Shown: piece after piece, positions 1 to 9,216 of the stretch
Position numbering within the stretch: the stretch's first letter is position 1
Layout of the letters: every line of letters begins with the position of its first letter
Source: Fannyhessea vaginae DSM 15829
GTDB taxonomy: Bacteria > Actinomycetota > Coriobacteriia > Coriobacteriales > Atopobiaceae
DNA: 64,000 nucleotides
Direction of reading: 5' to 3'
Assembly: GCF_000159235.2 (NCBI RefSeq)
Contig: NZ_ACGK02000001.1
Span: 372,001-436,000, forward strand
Translations under genes and position numbers: made by a program
Notes under the pieces: generated by a model
What the model saw: the letters and a program-made list of their open reading frames with translations, nothing else
What the model was told of the DNA's origin: nothing
Database searches by the model: none

Positions 1-1256
1 TGCGAAAGTGCTGCTTGAATACGAGCCTTATCAAGTCCTGTCTGTGCATATTGCGCGCACTTTGTTTCGATAAGCTCGCGAAACTTATGCGCACTTTGAG
101 GGCGTGCTCCTTTGAGTTGGAAAATGAGTTGTGGCTGTAAGCATCCGTCTACCACGGCACAACTTACGTCGCTACCTAATCCTGCGTCTAAAACTGCCTT
201 TTTCAAAGGACTTTCGTTGGTTGAACAAAGTACATCGCTTATGATCGATGCCGCTAGAACGCGGTTTCTGTCTTGATATGTGCCAATCACATAACCAAGA
301 TTGATAACCGCATTGTCAGGCGTTGTTTTCATGGTAAATTGTGTGAGCTTGGGCGTAACACTCTTTTGAAGCTCTAGCTTGTTAGGAGCTTGTTGTGTAC
401 GCTCGTCTGCGTGTATAAAATGTTCGTTGATTTTATTAAGCATGGCATCTATGGATAAGTTGCCATACAAAATGGTGTAGCTATTATCAAGTTTGTAATG
501 ACGTGCGTGTGCGTCTAAAAATGCCTCATAGCTTAAATCGGGGATATGGTTAATATCGCCCCCAGACACATATTTATAGCAGGTATCGGGGAATAGCGCC
601 TCGTTGAGCTTGTGATAAGCCATGGTATCGGGGTTGGATAGGCTCCCTCGCATTTCGTTCAGGACAACTCCGTTATACGAAAATGGACTTTGCGAATCTT
701 GCGCTTCAAGATGCCAACCTTCTTGTTCAAAAATATGAGGCTCGTGATAAATATTGGGGTGCAAAACCGCATCTAAATAAATATCGGTGAGGTTCATAAG
801 ATCTTTTTGGTTGGTACTTGATACTGGATAGATAGTTTTGTCGGGGAACGTCATTGCGTTTAAAAACGTTTGCATGCTGGTTTTAAGCAGATGAACAAAG
901 GGCTCCTTAACACGATATTTTTGCGAACCGCAAAGTACCGAGTGTTCAAGTATGTGAAATACTCCAGTTGAGTCTGTGGGAGGTGTCTTAAAACCAATGG
1001 TAAACGACTTATTATTATCGGCGCATGCGATCCAAAGCGCACGAGCTTTGGAAGGCTTGTGGGTAAATATATATGCGTATCCGTTTAATTCGGAAAGTTC
1101 TTGTACGTCTATAACCTCAAAATTATGATGGACTGTTCCAACGGTAAGCTCAGCTATTGGCTGCGTAAAATCTTGTACAGACTGGTGTGTGTTCAAACGA
1201 TCATCCAAATTATTTTGATGGTTAGTAGTGTGGTTGTGTGCATGAACGGTATGCAT
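1..1256 (-). CDS. M16C family zinc metallopeptidase (PreP-like), C-terminus beyond window
   Basis: The reverse strand is open from an ATG at 1256 to the window edge (about 418 codons seen). The start has an AAGGAG ribosome binding site 5 nt upstream. The inverted zinc motif HxxEH of the insulinase/pitrilysin superfamily is visible as H101-I-L-E-H105, followed by S-V-L-C-G-S, which is typical of the presequence-protease (M16C) branch; downstream blocks such as NLTDIYLDAVLHP and GVVLNEMRG also fit that branch. Known members are clamshell peptidases of about 950-1000 residues that degrade peptides, so more than half of the gene lies outside. The first 30 residues are rich in His, Asn and Thr and show no signal peptide, suggesting a cytoplasmic enzyme with a disordered N-terminus. 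It is divergent from the DMT permease gene. Confidence 0.9.
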   Translation of the reverse strand, partial: MHTVHAHNHTTNHQNNLDDRLNTHQSVQDFTQPIAELTVGTVHHNFEVIDVQELSELNGYAYIFTHKPSKARALWIACADNNKSFTIGFKTPPTDSTGVFHILEHSVLCGSQKYRVKEPFVHLLKTSMQTFLNAMTFPDKTIYPVSSTNQKDLMNLTDIYLDAVLHPNIYHEPHIFEQEGWHLEAQDSQSPFSYNGVVLNEMRGSLSNPDTMAYHKLNEALFPDTCYKYVSGGDINHIPDLSYEAFLDAHARHYKLDNSYTILYGNLSIDAMLNKINEHFIHADERTQQAPNKLELQKSVTPKLTQFTMKTTPDNAVINLGYVIGTYQDRNRVLAASIISDVLCSTNESPLKKAVLDAGLGSDVSCAVVDGCLQPQLIFQLKGARPQSAHKFRELIETKCAQYAQTGLDKARIQAALS

Positions 1257-1474
1257 GTGCACTCCTTATCGAATGTATGTTTTGAAGTTATTGTACAGGA
1301 TTGCTAAGCATGCCGCCGATTATTCGTGAACCTCACATATGAATGTTGTGAAGGTCAATAAAAGTTTGAGTAAGCGGGCAAACACTACGATATGTTTATA
1401 ACGTATTTATATAAAAAATTTTGTATAAAATATGCGCTTGGTGATTGGTGATGGCGCGCACATAAGAGGAGGAA

Positions 1475-2479
1475 GTGTTGAATCGTCAGCATGTGAATGC
1501 TTTAACAGAGCACGTAGAAGAACATCGCTCACATGGTTGGCGCCCTTTGTGTGTAGCTCATTATACAGATAAGTTGCATTCCAACTTTATACGTTTTAAA
1601 GCACAACATCGACTGGCATATGGTATCGTGCTTACCCTTTTAGGCGGAAGTCTTTGGGGTATGAATGCAACACTTTCTAAAGTTATTATGGATACCTATG
1701 CAGTAACTCCGATGTGGCTTGCCTGTGTGCGCGAAATTTTTACCGCAATACTGTTTTTAGGCCTTGCCAGTAGGCAAACGCCGCGCCAACTGCGCGACGC
1801 GCTTCACTCAAAACATGCACTCATCATGATGGTCGTGATGGCGTTTGATGTGATTTTGCTTTCTCAAGTGTCGTATCTTGAAGCAATCTTTTGGACCAAT
1901 TCGGCAACTGCTACTATTTTGCAAAACTTAGGCGTGGTTTTAGTTATGCTCTATGTCTGCGTTACCAATAAGCGCCTGCCACGCCGCCGTGAAGCGTGGG
2001 GTTTGTGCTTAGCTGTTGTTGGAACATATTTTATTTCAACAGGTGGTGACCCAACACAGCTTAAGCTGCCACTTGAAGGTCTTGCGTGGGGTATGGCGTG
2101 CGCAACTGCTGCTGCGATTTTGGCTATTCAGCCAATTAAGCTTATGAATCGTTACGGAAATTTTGTCGTGAATGGTCTTGCATTTTTATGCGCAGGTCTT
2201 ATGCTTGCATGTTATGTGCAACCGTGGAATTCTATTCCTCATTTTGGAGTAACAGGAACGCTGTATCTTGTTTTTACGGTTGTTTTAGGAACGTTTGGAG
2301 CGTATGCGCTCTTTCTTGAAGGTGTTAAAGAAGTTGGCTCGGTTAAAGGTGTTATGCTAGGAACAAGTGAGCCACTTGCTGCAACAATTTCAACTGCGCT
2401 TGTAATGGGTACAATGTTTTCACCTGGCGAGCTATTTGGCTTTGCGCTTATCATTATCATGGTGTTCTTAACTGCATAA
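1475..2479 (+). CDS. DMT superfamily (EamA) membrane transporter
   Basis: 334 residues with about ten hydrophobic segments and two EamA-type halves (roughly residues 50-180 and 195-330). The first half opens with the block GGSLWGMNATLSKV, the usual G-x-x-W-G/N-x-x-x-x-K signature of drug/metabolite transporters; the second contains LGTFGAYALFLEGV and GTSEPLAATIS, also characteristic. Such proteins export amino acids, metabolites or drugs; the substrate cannot be read from sequence. The first 45 residues are a hydrophilic extension with many His residues. Start: GTG at 1475 lies only 2 nt behind AGGAGG, so TTG at 1478 is an equally likely start. Monocistronic; an inverted repeat lies in the convergent gap downstream. 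Confidence 0.85.
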   Translation: MLNRQHVNALTEHVEEHRSHGWRPLCVAHYTDKLHSNFIRFKAQHRLAYGIVLTLLGGSLWGMNATLSKVIMDTYAVTPMWLACVREIFTAILFLGLASRQTPRQLRDALHSKHALIMMVVMAFDVILLSQVSYLEAIFWTNSATATILQNLGVVLVMLYVCVTNKRLPRRREAWGLCLAVVGTYFISTGGDPTQLKLPLEGLAWGMACATAAAILAIQPIKLMNRYGNFVVNGLAFLCAGLMLACYVQPWNSIPHFGVTGTLYLVFTVVLGTFGAYALFLEGVKEVGSVKGVMLGTSEPLAATISTALVMGTMFSPGELFGFALIIIMVFLTA

Positions 2480-2625
2480 GCTTTGTATGACTGTTTGCAA
2501 AAACTAAAACACATTCAAAAACAAAAACGCCAAAGAGAAACCGTATGAAACAAGCCTGCTCAAGATTAAGTTGCTCAAAACGCTGTTCATGAGTTGCCCA
2601 AAGCAGAAATCCTTAGGACATAAAC

Positions 2626-2667
2626 CACCCCTTTACTTTGATCGTATGCACACAAATTAAAGGGGTG
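2626..2667. terminator. Inverted repeat in convergent gap, possible bidirectional terminator
   Basis: A perfect 10-bp inverted repeat (CACCCCTTTA at 2626-2635, TAAAGGGGTG at 2658-2667) with a 22-nt loop separates two convergent genes. There is no good T tract on either side, so its role as an intrinsic terminator is a guess from position. Confidence 0.4.
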
Positions 2668-2695
2668 TAAGTCTATTATCTGCTGTTATTAGCCG

Positions 2696-3751
2696 CTATA
2701 TACGGCTCATTTCTTCGCTGCAACGGCTGTACCAGAAGTCGGGATTAGGTGGGCAGTATTTACGCGCTGCAGAAGGGGTAAGTCCTCCGCCATATCCGCG
2801 CGCAAGTCCCGAGACATGTGCTCTAATAGCCGTGTCCCAGTCGCCCCAGCTAGCATCGCCCCAGCCCCAAGCATTATGCGGTCTAAAACAGACCGCGCCT
2901 TTGGAGCTTTCGACCGTAGAGATTGCAGGCGACCATCGAGGGTCAACGCCGTTATCCCATGCTGCTTCGGCAAAGGTTTGGCCATGTCCTGCAAGAGGAG
3001 AACCGCTTAAATATGAATTGATACGGCTTGCCCATTTGGTAACAAATGAGTCTCGATCAGTACCCATATTTACCTGTGATAATGGTGAATTTGGTGCGTC
3101 TACCGTAACGGTATTGCCCGAAGCGGTCGTAAACGTTGAACCTTCGGCCTGGCGTGCTTTTTCTTCGGCTGCTTTTGCGGCAGCCGCTTCTGCTTCTGCA
3201 CGTGCAGCAGCTGCTTGTTGAGCGCGTGTGCGTGCCTCTATTGCCTTATTCATGGTTGATGATGCATCCGCAACCGCTTGGTCTTTTTCTTGTTTATCTT
3301 GTTCAAGTTCTTTTTGAGTGCTTGTAACGTCGTTTACGGTTTCAAGCAATTTACTTATAGCGTCATTATTTTTAGTTTGAATAATATTCAGGTACTGCAT
3401 AAGTGAAATAAAGCTATTAAAATCTGGTGCCGATAAGAGCATCTCAAGTAAAGATGAGCTCGACCTGCTCATTCTATACATAGTATGAATAGAATGAGCA
3501 GCTTGTGCTTTAAGGTTTGGCAGCTCTTGCTGTAATTCTTGTAATTTTTTACTATTTTCTTGAACTTTTTGCTCTGCTTGAGTTGCCTGTTCTTGCGCTT
3601 GCTGTAAAGCTTTTGCTGATTGTTCCACCTCTTGTTGCAGTTGATCAACTGTGTTGTCATCCGTTTGCTCTGCAAATATCATAGAAGAAGATGAGCATAC
3701 GACACAAACGGCCAACAAGATAGAGGCGAAACCATACCATGCTTTATGCAT
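2696..3751 (-). CDS. Secreted coiled-coil protein with C-terminal lysozyme-like domain
   Basis: 351 residues from the ATG at 3751, which has AGGAG 8 nt upstream; an upstream in-frame start at 3778 has no such site. Residues 1-28 form a Sec signal peptide (positive end, hydrophobic core, FAEQ near the cleavage site). Residues 30-115 and 130-215 are Gln/Glu/Ala/Lys-rich coiled coil, like the N-terminal part of CwlO/PcsB-type wall hydrolases. The last 115 residues contain AISTVESSKGA, NAWGWGDASW and GYGGGLTP, resembling the lysozyme/transglycosylase fold in which the Glu of TVESS would be the catalytic acid. Probable role: peptidoglycan cleavage during growth or division. No NlpC/P60 or CHAP Cys-His pair is seen. 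Single gene, convergent with the DMT transporter gene. Confidence 0.7.
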   Translation of the reverse strand: MHKAWYGFASILLAVCVVCSSSSMIFAEQTDDNTVDQLQQEVEQSAKALQQAQEQATQAEQKVQENSKKLQELQQELPNLKAQAAHSIHTMYRMSRSSSSLLEMLLSAPDFNSFISLMQYLNIIQTKNNDAISKLLETVNDVTSTQKELEQDKQEKDQAVADASSTMNKAIEARTRAQQAAAARAEAEAAAAKAAEEKARQAEGSTFTTASGNTVTVDAPNSPLSQVNMGTDRDSFVTKWASRINSYLSGSPLAGHGQTFAEAAWDNGVDPRWSPAISTVESSKGAVCFRPHNAWGWGDASWGDWDTAIRAHVSGLARGYGGGLTPSAARKYCPPNPDFWYSRCSEEMSRI

Positions 3752-3906
3752 TGTAATGATCTCCTGTAACTGCAGCACTCAACATCTGTGCTGATTGTTA
3801 GTAATCCGTTGTAGACTCGTTAGCCTTATATATTACCTTAAATATGTCACTCTCATCTACTTTCCATGTGAGCATGGACATTATGTGGATGTTTATATAT
3901 GGATAT

Positions 3907-4371
3907 CTACTTAATAACAAGGGTATCGCATTTGGGATATCTAACTAAAAATGTAGAAATTGAACCTAGAAGTGCATATTTAATTGAAGAAAGTCCGCGT
4001 GCGCCACAGATAATTAAATCGGGGGTTACTATATCGAGCATATCTTCCTTAAGCGTTTCACGAATACGACCTGCGCGAATAAGTACACGTACACCTTGTA
4101 TGTCTTTATCTGCTTTGAGATCTTCTACCTGTTTGGCTATTGAAGACTTAAAACCTTCTTCGAGCCCATGCAAAATATCGGCGGGATACGTACTTGCGGT
4201 TTCGAGTGCAGACGCGTCTATAACATGACCGATAACTAATTCAGCATGGTAATTACGTGCAAATTCTGCCGCCTTTTGGAGTACGTAATCTTGATGTTCG
4301 CATCCATCAAGTGCTACGAAAATGGTTGAGTAGCCAAGCTTTTCTTGATCACTTTGTTGTTGGACAGCCAT
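3907..4371 (-). CDS. Universal stress protein, UspA family
   Basis: 154 residues with an ATG start preceded by AGGAGG. One Usp domain (residues 14-154): a first strand STIFVALDGC, and the C-terminal nucleotide-binding signature G-x-x-G-x9-G-S, seen as GARGLSSIKYALLGS. This marks the ATP-binding subclass of Usp proteins, small cytoplasmic dimers induced under stress. The Usp phosphate-loop residues are intact, so it is likely a genuine nucleotide binder. It stands alone, divergent from uppP. Confidence 0.9.
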   Translation of the reverse strand: MAVQQQSDQEKLGYSTIFVALDGCEHQDYVLQKAAEFARNYHAELVIGHVIDASALETASTYPADILHGLEEGFKSSIAKQVEDLKADKDIQGVRVLIRAGRIRETLKEDMLDIVTPDLIICGARGLSSIKYALLGSISTFLVRYPKCDTLVIK

Positions 4372-4550
4372 AACATCCTCCTAAAGTACGCGACCATCAT
4401 ATATAGACATACTGGTCATGAGGTATCTTTATGTGCAAGTTTATATGATTCTAAGCGTTTTTTGTGTCACATTTTTGTTAACGGTAAAAATTGTTCTGTA
4501 AAAGTTATGCTATAGCAACAAGCAATTGTTATGTGAGGATAAGGAGTGCC

Positions 4551-5453
4551 ATGCCTGCTATGATCGAGCTTTTAAAAGCATTGCTATTTGGAATTGTCGA
4601 AGGTATTACCGAATGGCTACCCATTTCCTCAACAGGCCATATGCTTTTGCTCGAAAAATTTGTGGTTCTTGATGTGTCACCAGCATTTTGGCATATGTTT
4701 TTGGTGGTTATACAGCTTGGTGCAATTTTAGCGGTGTGTGTGTCCTTTTTTAAGGAGCTTAACCCATTTGGCTTTTCGCTTACTAAACTACAGCGAAACA
4801 CCATTTGGACTTTGTGGGCAAAAATTATAGTTGCCTGTATACCCGCGGCGGTTATAGGTATTCCTTTGGACGATTGGATGGATGAACATCTTAGCAGTCC
4901 GTTTGTCATTGCTGCTGCGCTGGTTGTATACGGTGTTGTGTTTTTGTGCCTTAGAGATTCGCAGAGTAATCTTGCTATGCACAAGGGCAAACATGCAAAA
5001 GCAGTACAGAGCGAACAGCGCAGGCACACGTTTTTAGACAAACGCATTACTACACACGCTATAGATAATTTAAGCTGGAAACAAACTATTGGAATCGGAT
5101 GTTTTCAAGTGCTTTCTATTATTCCAGGTACTTCGCGTTCTGGCTCTACCATTATTGGAGCGCTGCTTATGGGCTGTTCGCGCAGTGTTGCCGCGCAATT
5201 TACGTTTTATTTAGCAGTTCCTGTTATGGTGGGAGCGTCTGGATTGCGATTGGTAAAGTTTTTTATAAAGGGGAATACCTTTTCAACAATGGAAGCTGCT
5301 ACGCTCGCGGTGGGATGTTTAGTAGCGTTTTTAGTATCTATGGCAGTGGTTAAATTCCTTATGCGTTATATTAAACGCCATGACTTTTCGATTTTTGGGT
5401 GGTATCGAATTGCGCTTGGTATTGCCGTTGCTACATATTTTTGGCTTATATAA
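4551..5453 (+). CDS. uppP: Undecaprenyl-diphosphatase
   Basis: 300 residues from the ATG at 4551 (AAGGAG 5 nt upstream); an in-frame ATG at 4491 would add 20 residues without a ribosome binding site. Integral membrane phosphatase that recycles C55-PP to C55-P for peptidoglycan and wall polymer synthesis and can confer bacitracin resistance. Both family signatures are present: GIVEGITEWLPISSTGH near the N-terminus and PGTSRSGSTIIGA in the second half, carrying the catalytic Glu, Ser and Arg residues. Multiple hydrophobic segments; a short basic loop around residues 145-165 interrupts the helices. Not in an obvious operon. Confidence 0.95.
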   Translation: MPAMIELLKALLFGIVEGITEWLPISSTGHMLLLEKFVVLDVSPAFWHMFLVVIQLGAILAVCVSFFKELNPFGFSLTKLQRNTIWTLWAKIIVACIPAAVIGIPLDDWMDEHLSSPFVIAAALVVYGVVFLCLRDSQSNLAMHKGKHAKAVQSEQRRHTFLDKRITTHAIDNLSWKQTIGIGCFQVLSIIPGTSRSGSTIIGALLMGCSRSVAAQFTFYLAVPVMVGASGLRLVKFFIKGNTFSTMEAATLAVGCLVAFLVSMAVVKFLMRYIKRHDFSIFGWYRIALGIAVATYFWLI

Positions 5454-5617
5454 TATCGTCAGTCTATATACAAATTATGCATAATTATACCATAAAATAT
5501 CTTAAATATTGTATCTAAATTCATAATTATTACGTGTTCATGTAGGTCGTGTGAGTTTAACGTTTCAGATTAGGAAATTATGGTTTTGTGTACACGGATA
5601 CAATATTTGTTGGGTAC

Positions 5618-5738
5618 TATAATTATCCCATACGCCGTAGCCGTTATGAGCGTCTTGCGCGAACGTGCACGTTGGTGTGCATAACGGTGGTATATAAGTA
5701 TTCGTAACGCTTTGTTGTAGGTTTGGGATACAAACCTA
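5618..5738 (+). promoter_or_regulatory. Promoter -10 and structured leader of the amino acid ABC operon
   Basis: The 312-bp gap before the binding-protein gene contains a consensus -10 TATAAT at 5618-5623 (the -35 is weak). The predicted 5' UTR can fold: CCGTTATG (5641-5648) pairs with CATAACGG (5680-5687), enclosing a 12-nt perfect palindrome AACGTGCACGTT (5662-5673); then TAGGTTTG (5718-5725) pairs with CAAACCTA (5731-5738) around a 5-nt loop, 13 nt before the AGGAGG site. No T tract follows, so if regulatory it would more likely act on translation or RNA stability. It matches no riboswitch class that I recognise. Confidence 0.5.
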
Positions 5739-5765
5739 TAGATGTAAGCAAAAGGAGGTAGCAAT

Positions 5766-6737
5766 ATGGCGTTTTCGTTATTCAACACTTCGGTCACAAG
5801 ACGACAAGCTCTTCGCTTAGGTTTGGGCGGAGCATGCTGTTTGGTTGGATTATCCCAAGCAGCCTGTACACCACAAGATGTTACCCCCTCACAAGACCAA
5901 CCAACAGTTAAAGGTATCGATAAAGAAGCATTTGACGCGCTTATTGCACAAGGTCCTGTGGCTTCGCAAGCCGATATTGATAAAAGCACATGGGCAAGCC
6001 AGGTGGCAAAAGCACAAAAACTTCGTGTTGGTGGTGTAAAAACTTCTATTCTATTTGCGTCTCTTGACGAAGCTGATGGAAAAATTCGTGGTTTTGATGC
6101 AGGTTTGGTTTCATTACTTACGCGCTATGTCTTAGGTGATGAGTCAAAGAGCGATCTTACCTTGGTTACGTCTAATACGCGTGAGTCGGTTCTTCAAAAC
6201 GAGCAGGTTGATGTTGTATTTGCAACGTATTCCATAACGGATGCTCGCAAAAAAGCTGTGTCATTTGCTGGCCCTTATTATTCTACGCAACAAGGGATTA
6301 TGGTTGCTCAGTCCAACACTACTATTAATGGGTTGTCCGATCTTGCTCAGAAAAATGTTGCAGCACAGTCGGGTTCTACAGGTCCTACGATTTTAGAGCA
6401 GCTTGCGCCCGAGGCAAAAGTTCAAGAGTTCACTACCGACGAAGAGGCTCGAAACGCACTTTCGCAAGGTAGAGTAGACGCCTATGTTATTGATGAAACC
6501 ATGCAACGCGGTTCAATTGTTAGAAATCCAGGCAAATACAAGCTGGTAGGAGAGTCTTTTGGCCCGGTTGATTATTACGGCATTGGACTTCCTCTTAACA
6601 GCGATGGTGTTGATTTTGTTAACACGTTCCTTAAAAAGGTTGAAGATGCTGGTTTATGGGCAGAACTATGGAAAGTTGCAATTGGCAACCGCACCGAGGC
6701 TACCAAAGTGCCTACTCCACCTTCAATAGGAGTGTAG
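5766..6737 (+). CDS. ABC transporter substrate-binding protein, family 3 (polar amino acid), probable Tat substrate
   Basis: 323 residues, ATG behind AGGAGG. Residues 48-310 form a type II periplasmic-binding fold (start KLRVGGVKTSILFAS; DEADGKIRGFDAGLVSLL; later GIGLPLNSDGVDF) as in GlnH/FliY-type proteins for Glu, Gln, Asp or cystine. The N-terminus is unusual: T-R-R-Q-A-L-R-L matches the twin-arginine motif and is followed by a short hydrophobic stretch ending in LSQAAC34, a relaxed lipobox, so it is probably exported folded by the Tat system encoded at 18.9-20.5 kb and possibly lipid-anchored. It heads an operon with two permeases and an ATPase, all on the same strand; a structured leader precedes it. 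Confidence 0.88.
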   Translation: MAFSLFNTSVTRRQALRLGLGGACCLVGLSQAACTPQDVTPSQDQPTVKGIDKEAFDALIAQGPVASQADIDKSTWASQVAKAQKLRVGGVKTSILFASLDEADGKIRGFDAGLVSLLTRYVLGDESKSDLTLVTSNTRESVLQNEQVDVVFATYSITDARKKAVSFAGPYYSTQQGIMVAQSNTTINGLSDLAQKNVAAQSGSTGPTILEQLAPEAKVQEFTTDEEARNALSQGRVDAYVIDETMQRGSIVRNPGKYKLVGESFGPVDYYGIGLPLNSDGVDFVNTFLKKVEDAGLWAELWKVAIGNRTEATKVPTPPSIGV

Positions 6738-6798
6738 GCACGTAAAGATACGTCTTGTTAAGTTATAGCATCGTAGGGTTGTTCATAAGCGAGGAATA

Positions 6799-7458
6799 AT
6801 GGGATTTCAAGAATTATGGGCTACGTATGGTTCGATGTATCTAATGGCGTGGACAGTTACTATGAAGATGGCACTTATTTCGTATGTAAGTGCCACTCTT
6901 CTTGGATGCATTGTTTCGATTATGCGTATAAGCCCTATTTATCCACTGCGTTTAACAGGGGATGCGTACGTACATATATTTCGTAATATACCTGCAATTT
7001 CTTTACTTGTCATTGTGGTTTATGCTCTTCCAAATTTAAAGATTATTTTGCCGTATGATGCCTGCGTTATGGTAACGGCAGCACTTATTGGTGCGGCATT
7101 TGCCTCGGAAAATATTATGACAGGTATCAATACCATTGCTTTAGGTCAAATCGAGGCAGCTCGCTCACTTGGCTTTACGTTTATGCAGAGTTTGAGGGCT
7201 GTTATTTTGCCCCAAGCGTTGCGTTCGTGCGTGCTTCCTATGACTAATCTTTTGATTGCGTTGATATTAACTACGGCAATTGCTTCTCAGGTGCCGCTCG
7301 TTCCGCAGGAGCTTACCGGACTGGTTTCCTACATTAACACGCGCGCCGTAGGTGGAGTTGCTGCATTTGCCATATCCGCCTTTGGCTACGTCTCTGCTTC
7401 AATTGTGGTTGCGTATGCAGGAAATAAACTGGACAGGATGGTGAGAATTAAACGATGA
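6799..7458 (+). CDS. Amino acid ABC transporter permease (HisM/GltJ family)
   Basis: 219 residues with about five membrane helices. It contains the polar amino acid permease blocks RNIPAISLLVIVVYALP and the EAA loop (QIEAARSLGFTFMQSLRAVILPQALR), which docks on the ATPase. Start ATG has GAGGAA upstream. It follows the binding protein by 61 nt and overlaps the next permease by 4 nt (ATGA), showing translational coupling; the two permeases are expected to form a heterodimeric channel. Confidence 0.92.
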   Translation: MGFQELWATYGSMYLMAWTVTMKMALISYVSATLLGCIVSIMRISPIYPLRLTGDAYVHIFRNIPAISLLVIVVYALPNLKIILPYDACVMVTAALIGAAFASENIMTGINTIALGQIEAARSLGFTFMQSLRAVILPQALRSCVLPMTNLLIALILTTAIASQVPLVPQELTGLVSYINTRAVGGVAAFAISAFGYVSASIVVAYAGNKLDRMVRIKR

Positions 7459-8318
7459 ATACTAATTCTTACACATCGGTTCGTGACGCGCTCTTTGAGC
7501 AGCCTGGCCCTAAAACCAAACGATTGGTTTCAATTATCACCTTTGTGTCTTTAATTGTGCTTGCGGCATTTGTGGCAAGTATTGTGTATCGTTTTTACAT
7601 AACCGGTCAATTGGCACCTCGATTTTGGAATTTCTTTTTGTTACCAACAACGTGGATCTTTTTATTACAAGGTCTTGTTGGTACGCTTTCGATTGCTCTT
7701 GTAGCAGGAGTTCTTTCTTTATTGCTTGGCCTTGTGCTTATGCTTTGCCGTATAAGTCATAACCGTTTTCTTAAGATTCCAGCACGTATATGTATCGATT
7801 TCTTCCGTGGAGTGCCAAGTCTTTTGCTCATTTACTTTTGTTTCTTGGTAATTCCGCAATACGGTATTAAAATGCCTTCGTTTTGGATGATTGCGCTACC
7901 TGTGGCGTGTGCCGCGGCAGCTGTTTTGGCGGAGGTCTTTCGCTCGGGCGTACATGCTGTTGCAAAAGGTCAAAAGGAAGCAGCGTATGCGCTTGGTTTT
8001 ACTCGTGCCCAAGTGTTACAAAAGGTTGTTTTGCCGCAGGCAATTCGCTACGTTATTCCAGCGCTTATAGCACAGCTCGTTGTTGTCGTGAAAGACACCA
8101 CGGTTGCCTATGTTGTAAGTTATCCCGATTTGTTGCAAAACGCACGGGTTCTTATTACCAATTACGATGCGCTTGTTTCGGTGTATTTGATTGTTGCGCT
8201 TATCTATATTGCAATTAACTGGTCGCTTAACAACATTTCTAAGTGGTATACCAAAAAGACAAGTGTGCCGGTATCAAGCTCCAAAGTTGATTTGTCGGTT
8301 GAAATGAGCGAAATTTAG
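7455..8318 (+). CDS. Amino acid ABC transporter permease (second subunit)
   Basis: 287 residues: a hydrophilic N-terminus of 25 residues, then six hydrophobic segments. The signature FFRGVPSLLLIYFCF and the EAA loop KGQKEAAYALGFTRAQVLQK identify it as a HisMQ-type permease. The C-terminal tail of about 30 residues (Lys/Ser rich) is longer than usual. It is translationally coupled to the preceding permease and followed after 9 nt by the ATPase gene. Confidence 0.92.
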   Translation: MNTNSYTSVRDALFEQPGPKTKRLVSIITFVSLIVLAAFVASIVYRFYITGQLAPRFWNFFLLPTTWIFLLQGLVGTLSIALVAGVLSLLLGLVLMLCRISHNRFLKIPARICIDFFRGVPSLLLIYFCFLVIPQYGIKMPSFWMIALPVACAAAAVLAEVFRSGVHAVAKGQKEAAYALGFTRAQVLQKVVLPQAIRYVIPALIAQLVVVVKDTTVAYVVSYPDLLQNARVLITNYDALVSVYLIVALIYIAINWSLNNISKWYTKKTSVPVSSSKVDLSVEMSEI

Positions 8319-8327
8319 GGAGTCGGT

Positions 8328-9110
8328 ATGGAAGATATGAAACAAGCCGAAGTAACGCCAAAATCTTCTCAGGATATTCCTGTTGTTGAGTTTAAATCGG
8401 TGAATAAATATTTTGGTAAATTACATGTATTAAAAGACATAAACCTCTCTATCAAAGCAGGTGAAGTGGTTGTAATTATTGGCCCTTCTGGTTCGGGAAA
8501 GTCTACCTTATGTAGAACAATTAATCGTCTTGAAACCATTGATTCGGGCTCGATACTGCTTGATGGCGAACCTTTACCTCAAGAGGGAAAAGAACTTGCA
8601 GCAATGAGAAGCCGTATTGGCATGGTTTTTCAGTCGTTTAACTTGTTTGCACATAAAAGTATCCTCGATAACGTGTGCATGGCGCCAATTGCCGTTCTTA
8701 AACGACCAAAAGACGAGGTACAAGCTGAAGCTTTAAAGCTTTTGAAGCGCGTAGGTGTAGAAGCACAGGTGCATAAAGTTCCCGCCCAGCTTTCTGGCGG
8801 CCAGCAGCAACGTGTGGCGATTGCTCGCTCGCTTGCAATGCACCCCGAAGTTATGCTGTTTGATGAGCCTACCAGTGCACTTGATCCCGAAATGATCAAT
8901 GAAGTACTTGATGTTATGGTTTCGTTGGCAAAAGAGGGCATGACCATGGTTGTTGTAACCCATGAGATGAATTTTGCTGCCCGTGTTGCCGATCGAATTG
9001 TGTTTATGGCTGATGGACAAATTTTGGAGGAAGCTTCTCCACAAGAATTCTTTGCTCAGCCAAAAACCCAGCGTGCGCAGGACTTTTTGGACTCTATTAC
9101 CAATCACTAA
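8328..9110 (+). CDS. Amino acid ABC transporter ATP-binding protein (GlnQ type)
   Basis: 260 residues with all elements of an active ABC ATPase: Walker [11 protein letters not shown]-loop in VFQSFNLF, signature LSGGQQQR, Walker [16 protein letters not shown]-loop VVVTHEM. The motif [17 protein letters not shown] and the family tail ([16 protein letters not shown]) assign it to the polar amino acid importers. The first 20 residues are an extra, poorly conserved leader; ATG 8337 is a possible shorter start. Last gene of the transporter operon. Confidence 0.95.
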   Translation: MEDMKQAEVTPKSSQDIPVVEFKSVNKYFGKLHVLKDINLSIKAGEVVVIIGPSGSGKSTLCRTINRLETIDSGSILLDGEPLPQEGKELAAMRSRIGMVFQSFNLFAHKSILDNVCMAPIAVLKRPKDEVQAEALKLLKRVGVEAQVHKVPAQLSGGQQQRVAIARSLAMHPEVMLFDEPTSALDPEMINEVLDVMVSLAKEGMTMVVVTHEMNFAARVADRIVFMADGQILEEASPQEFFAQPKTQRAQDFLDSITNH

Positions 9111-9216
9111 GCATGCAATTCCAATTAATGTCGCGCTATGCGTGTAAACTAAAAAAGAAATAGTAGTGTAGTGGCTGCATATTTTGTGCAGCCACCATTT
9201 GATTTTGGAGATGTGC

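Noticed and set aside
4529-5047. 172-codon reverse ORF over uppP
   Set aside because: Shadow of uppP; no family pattern and no ribosome binding site.
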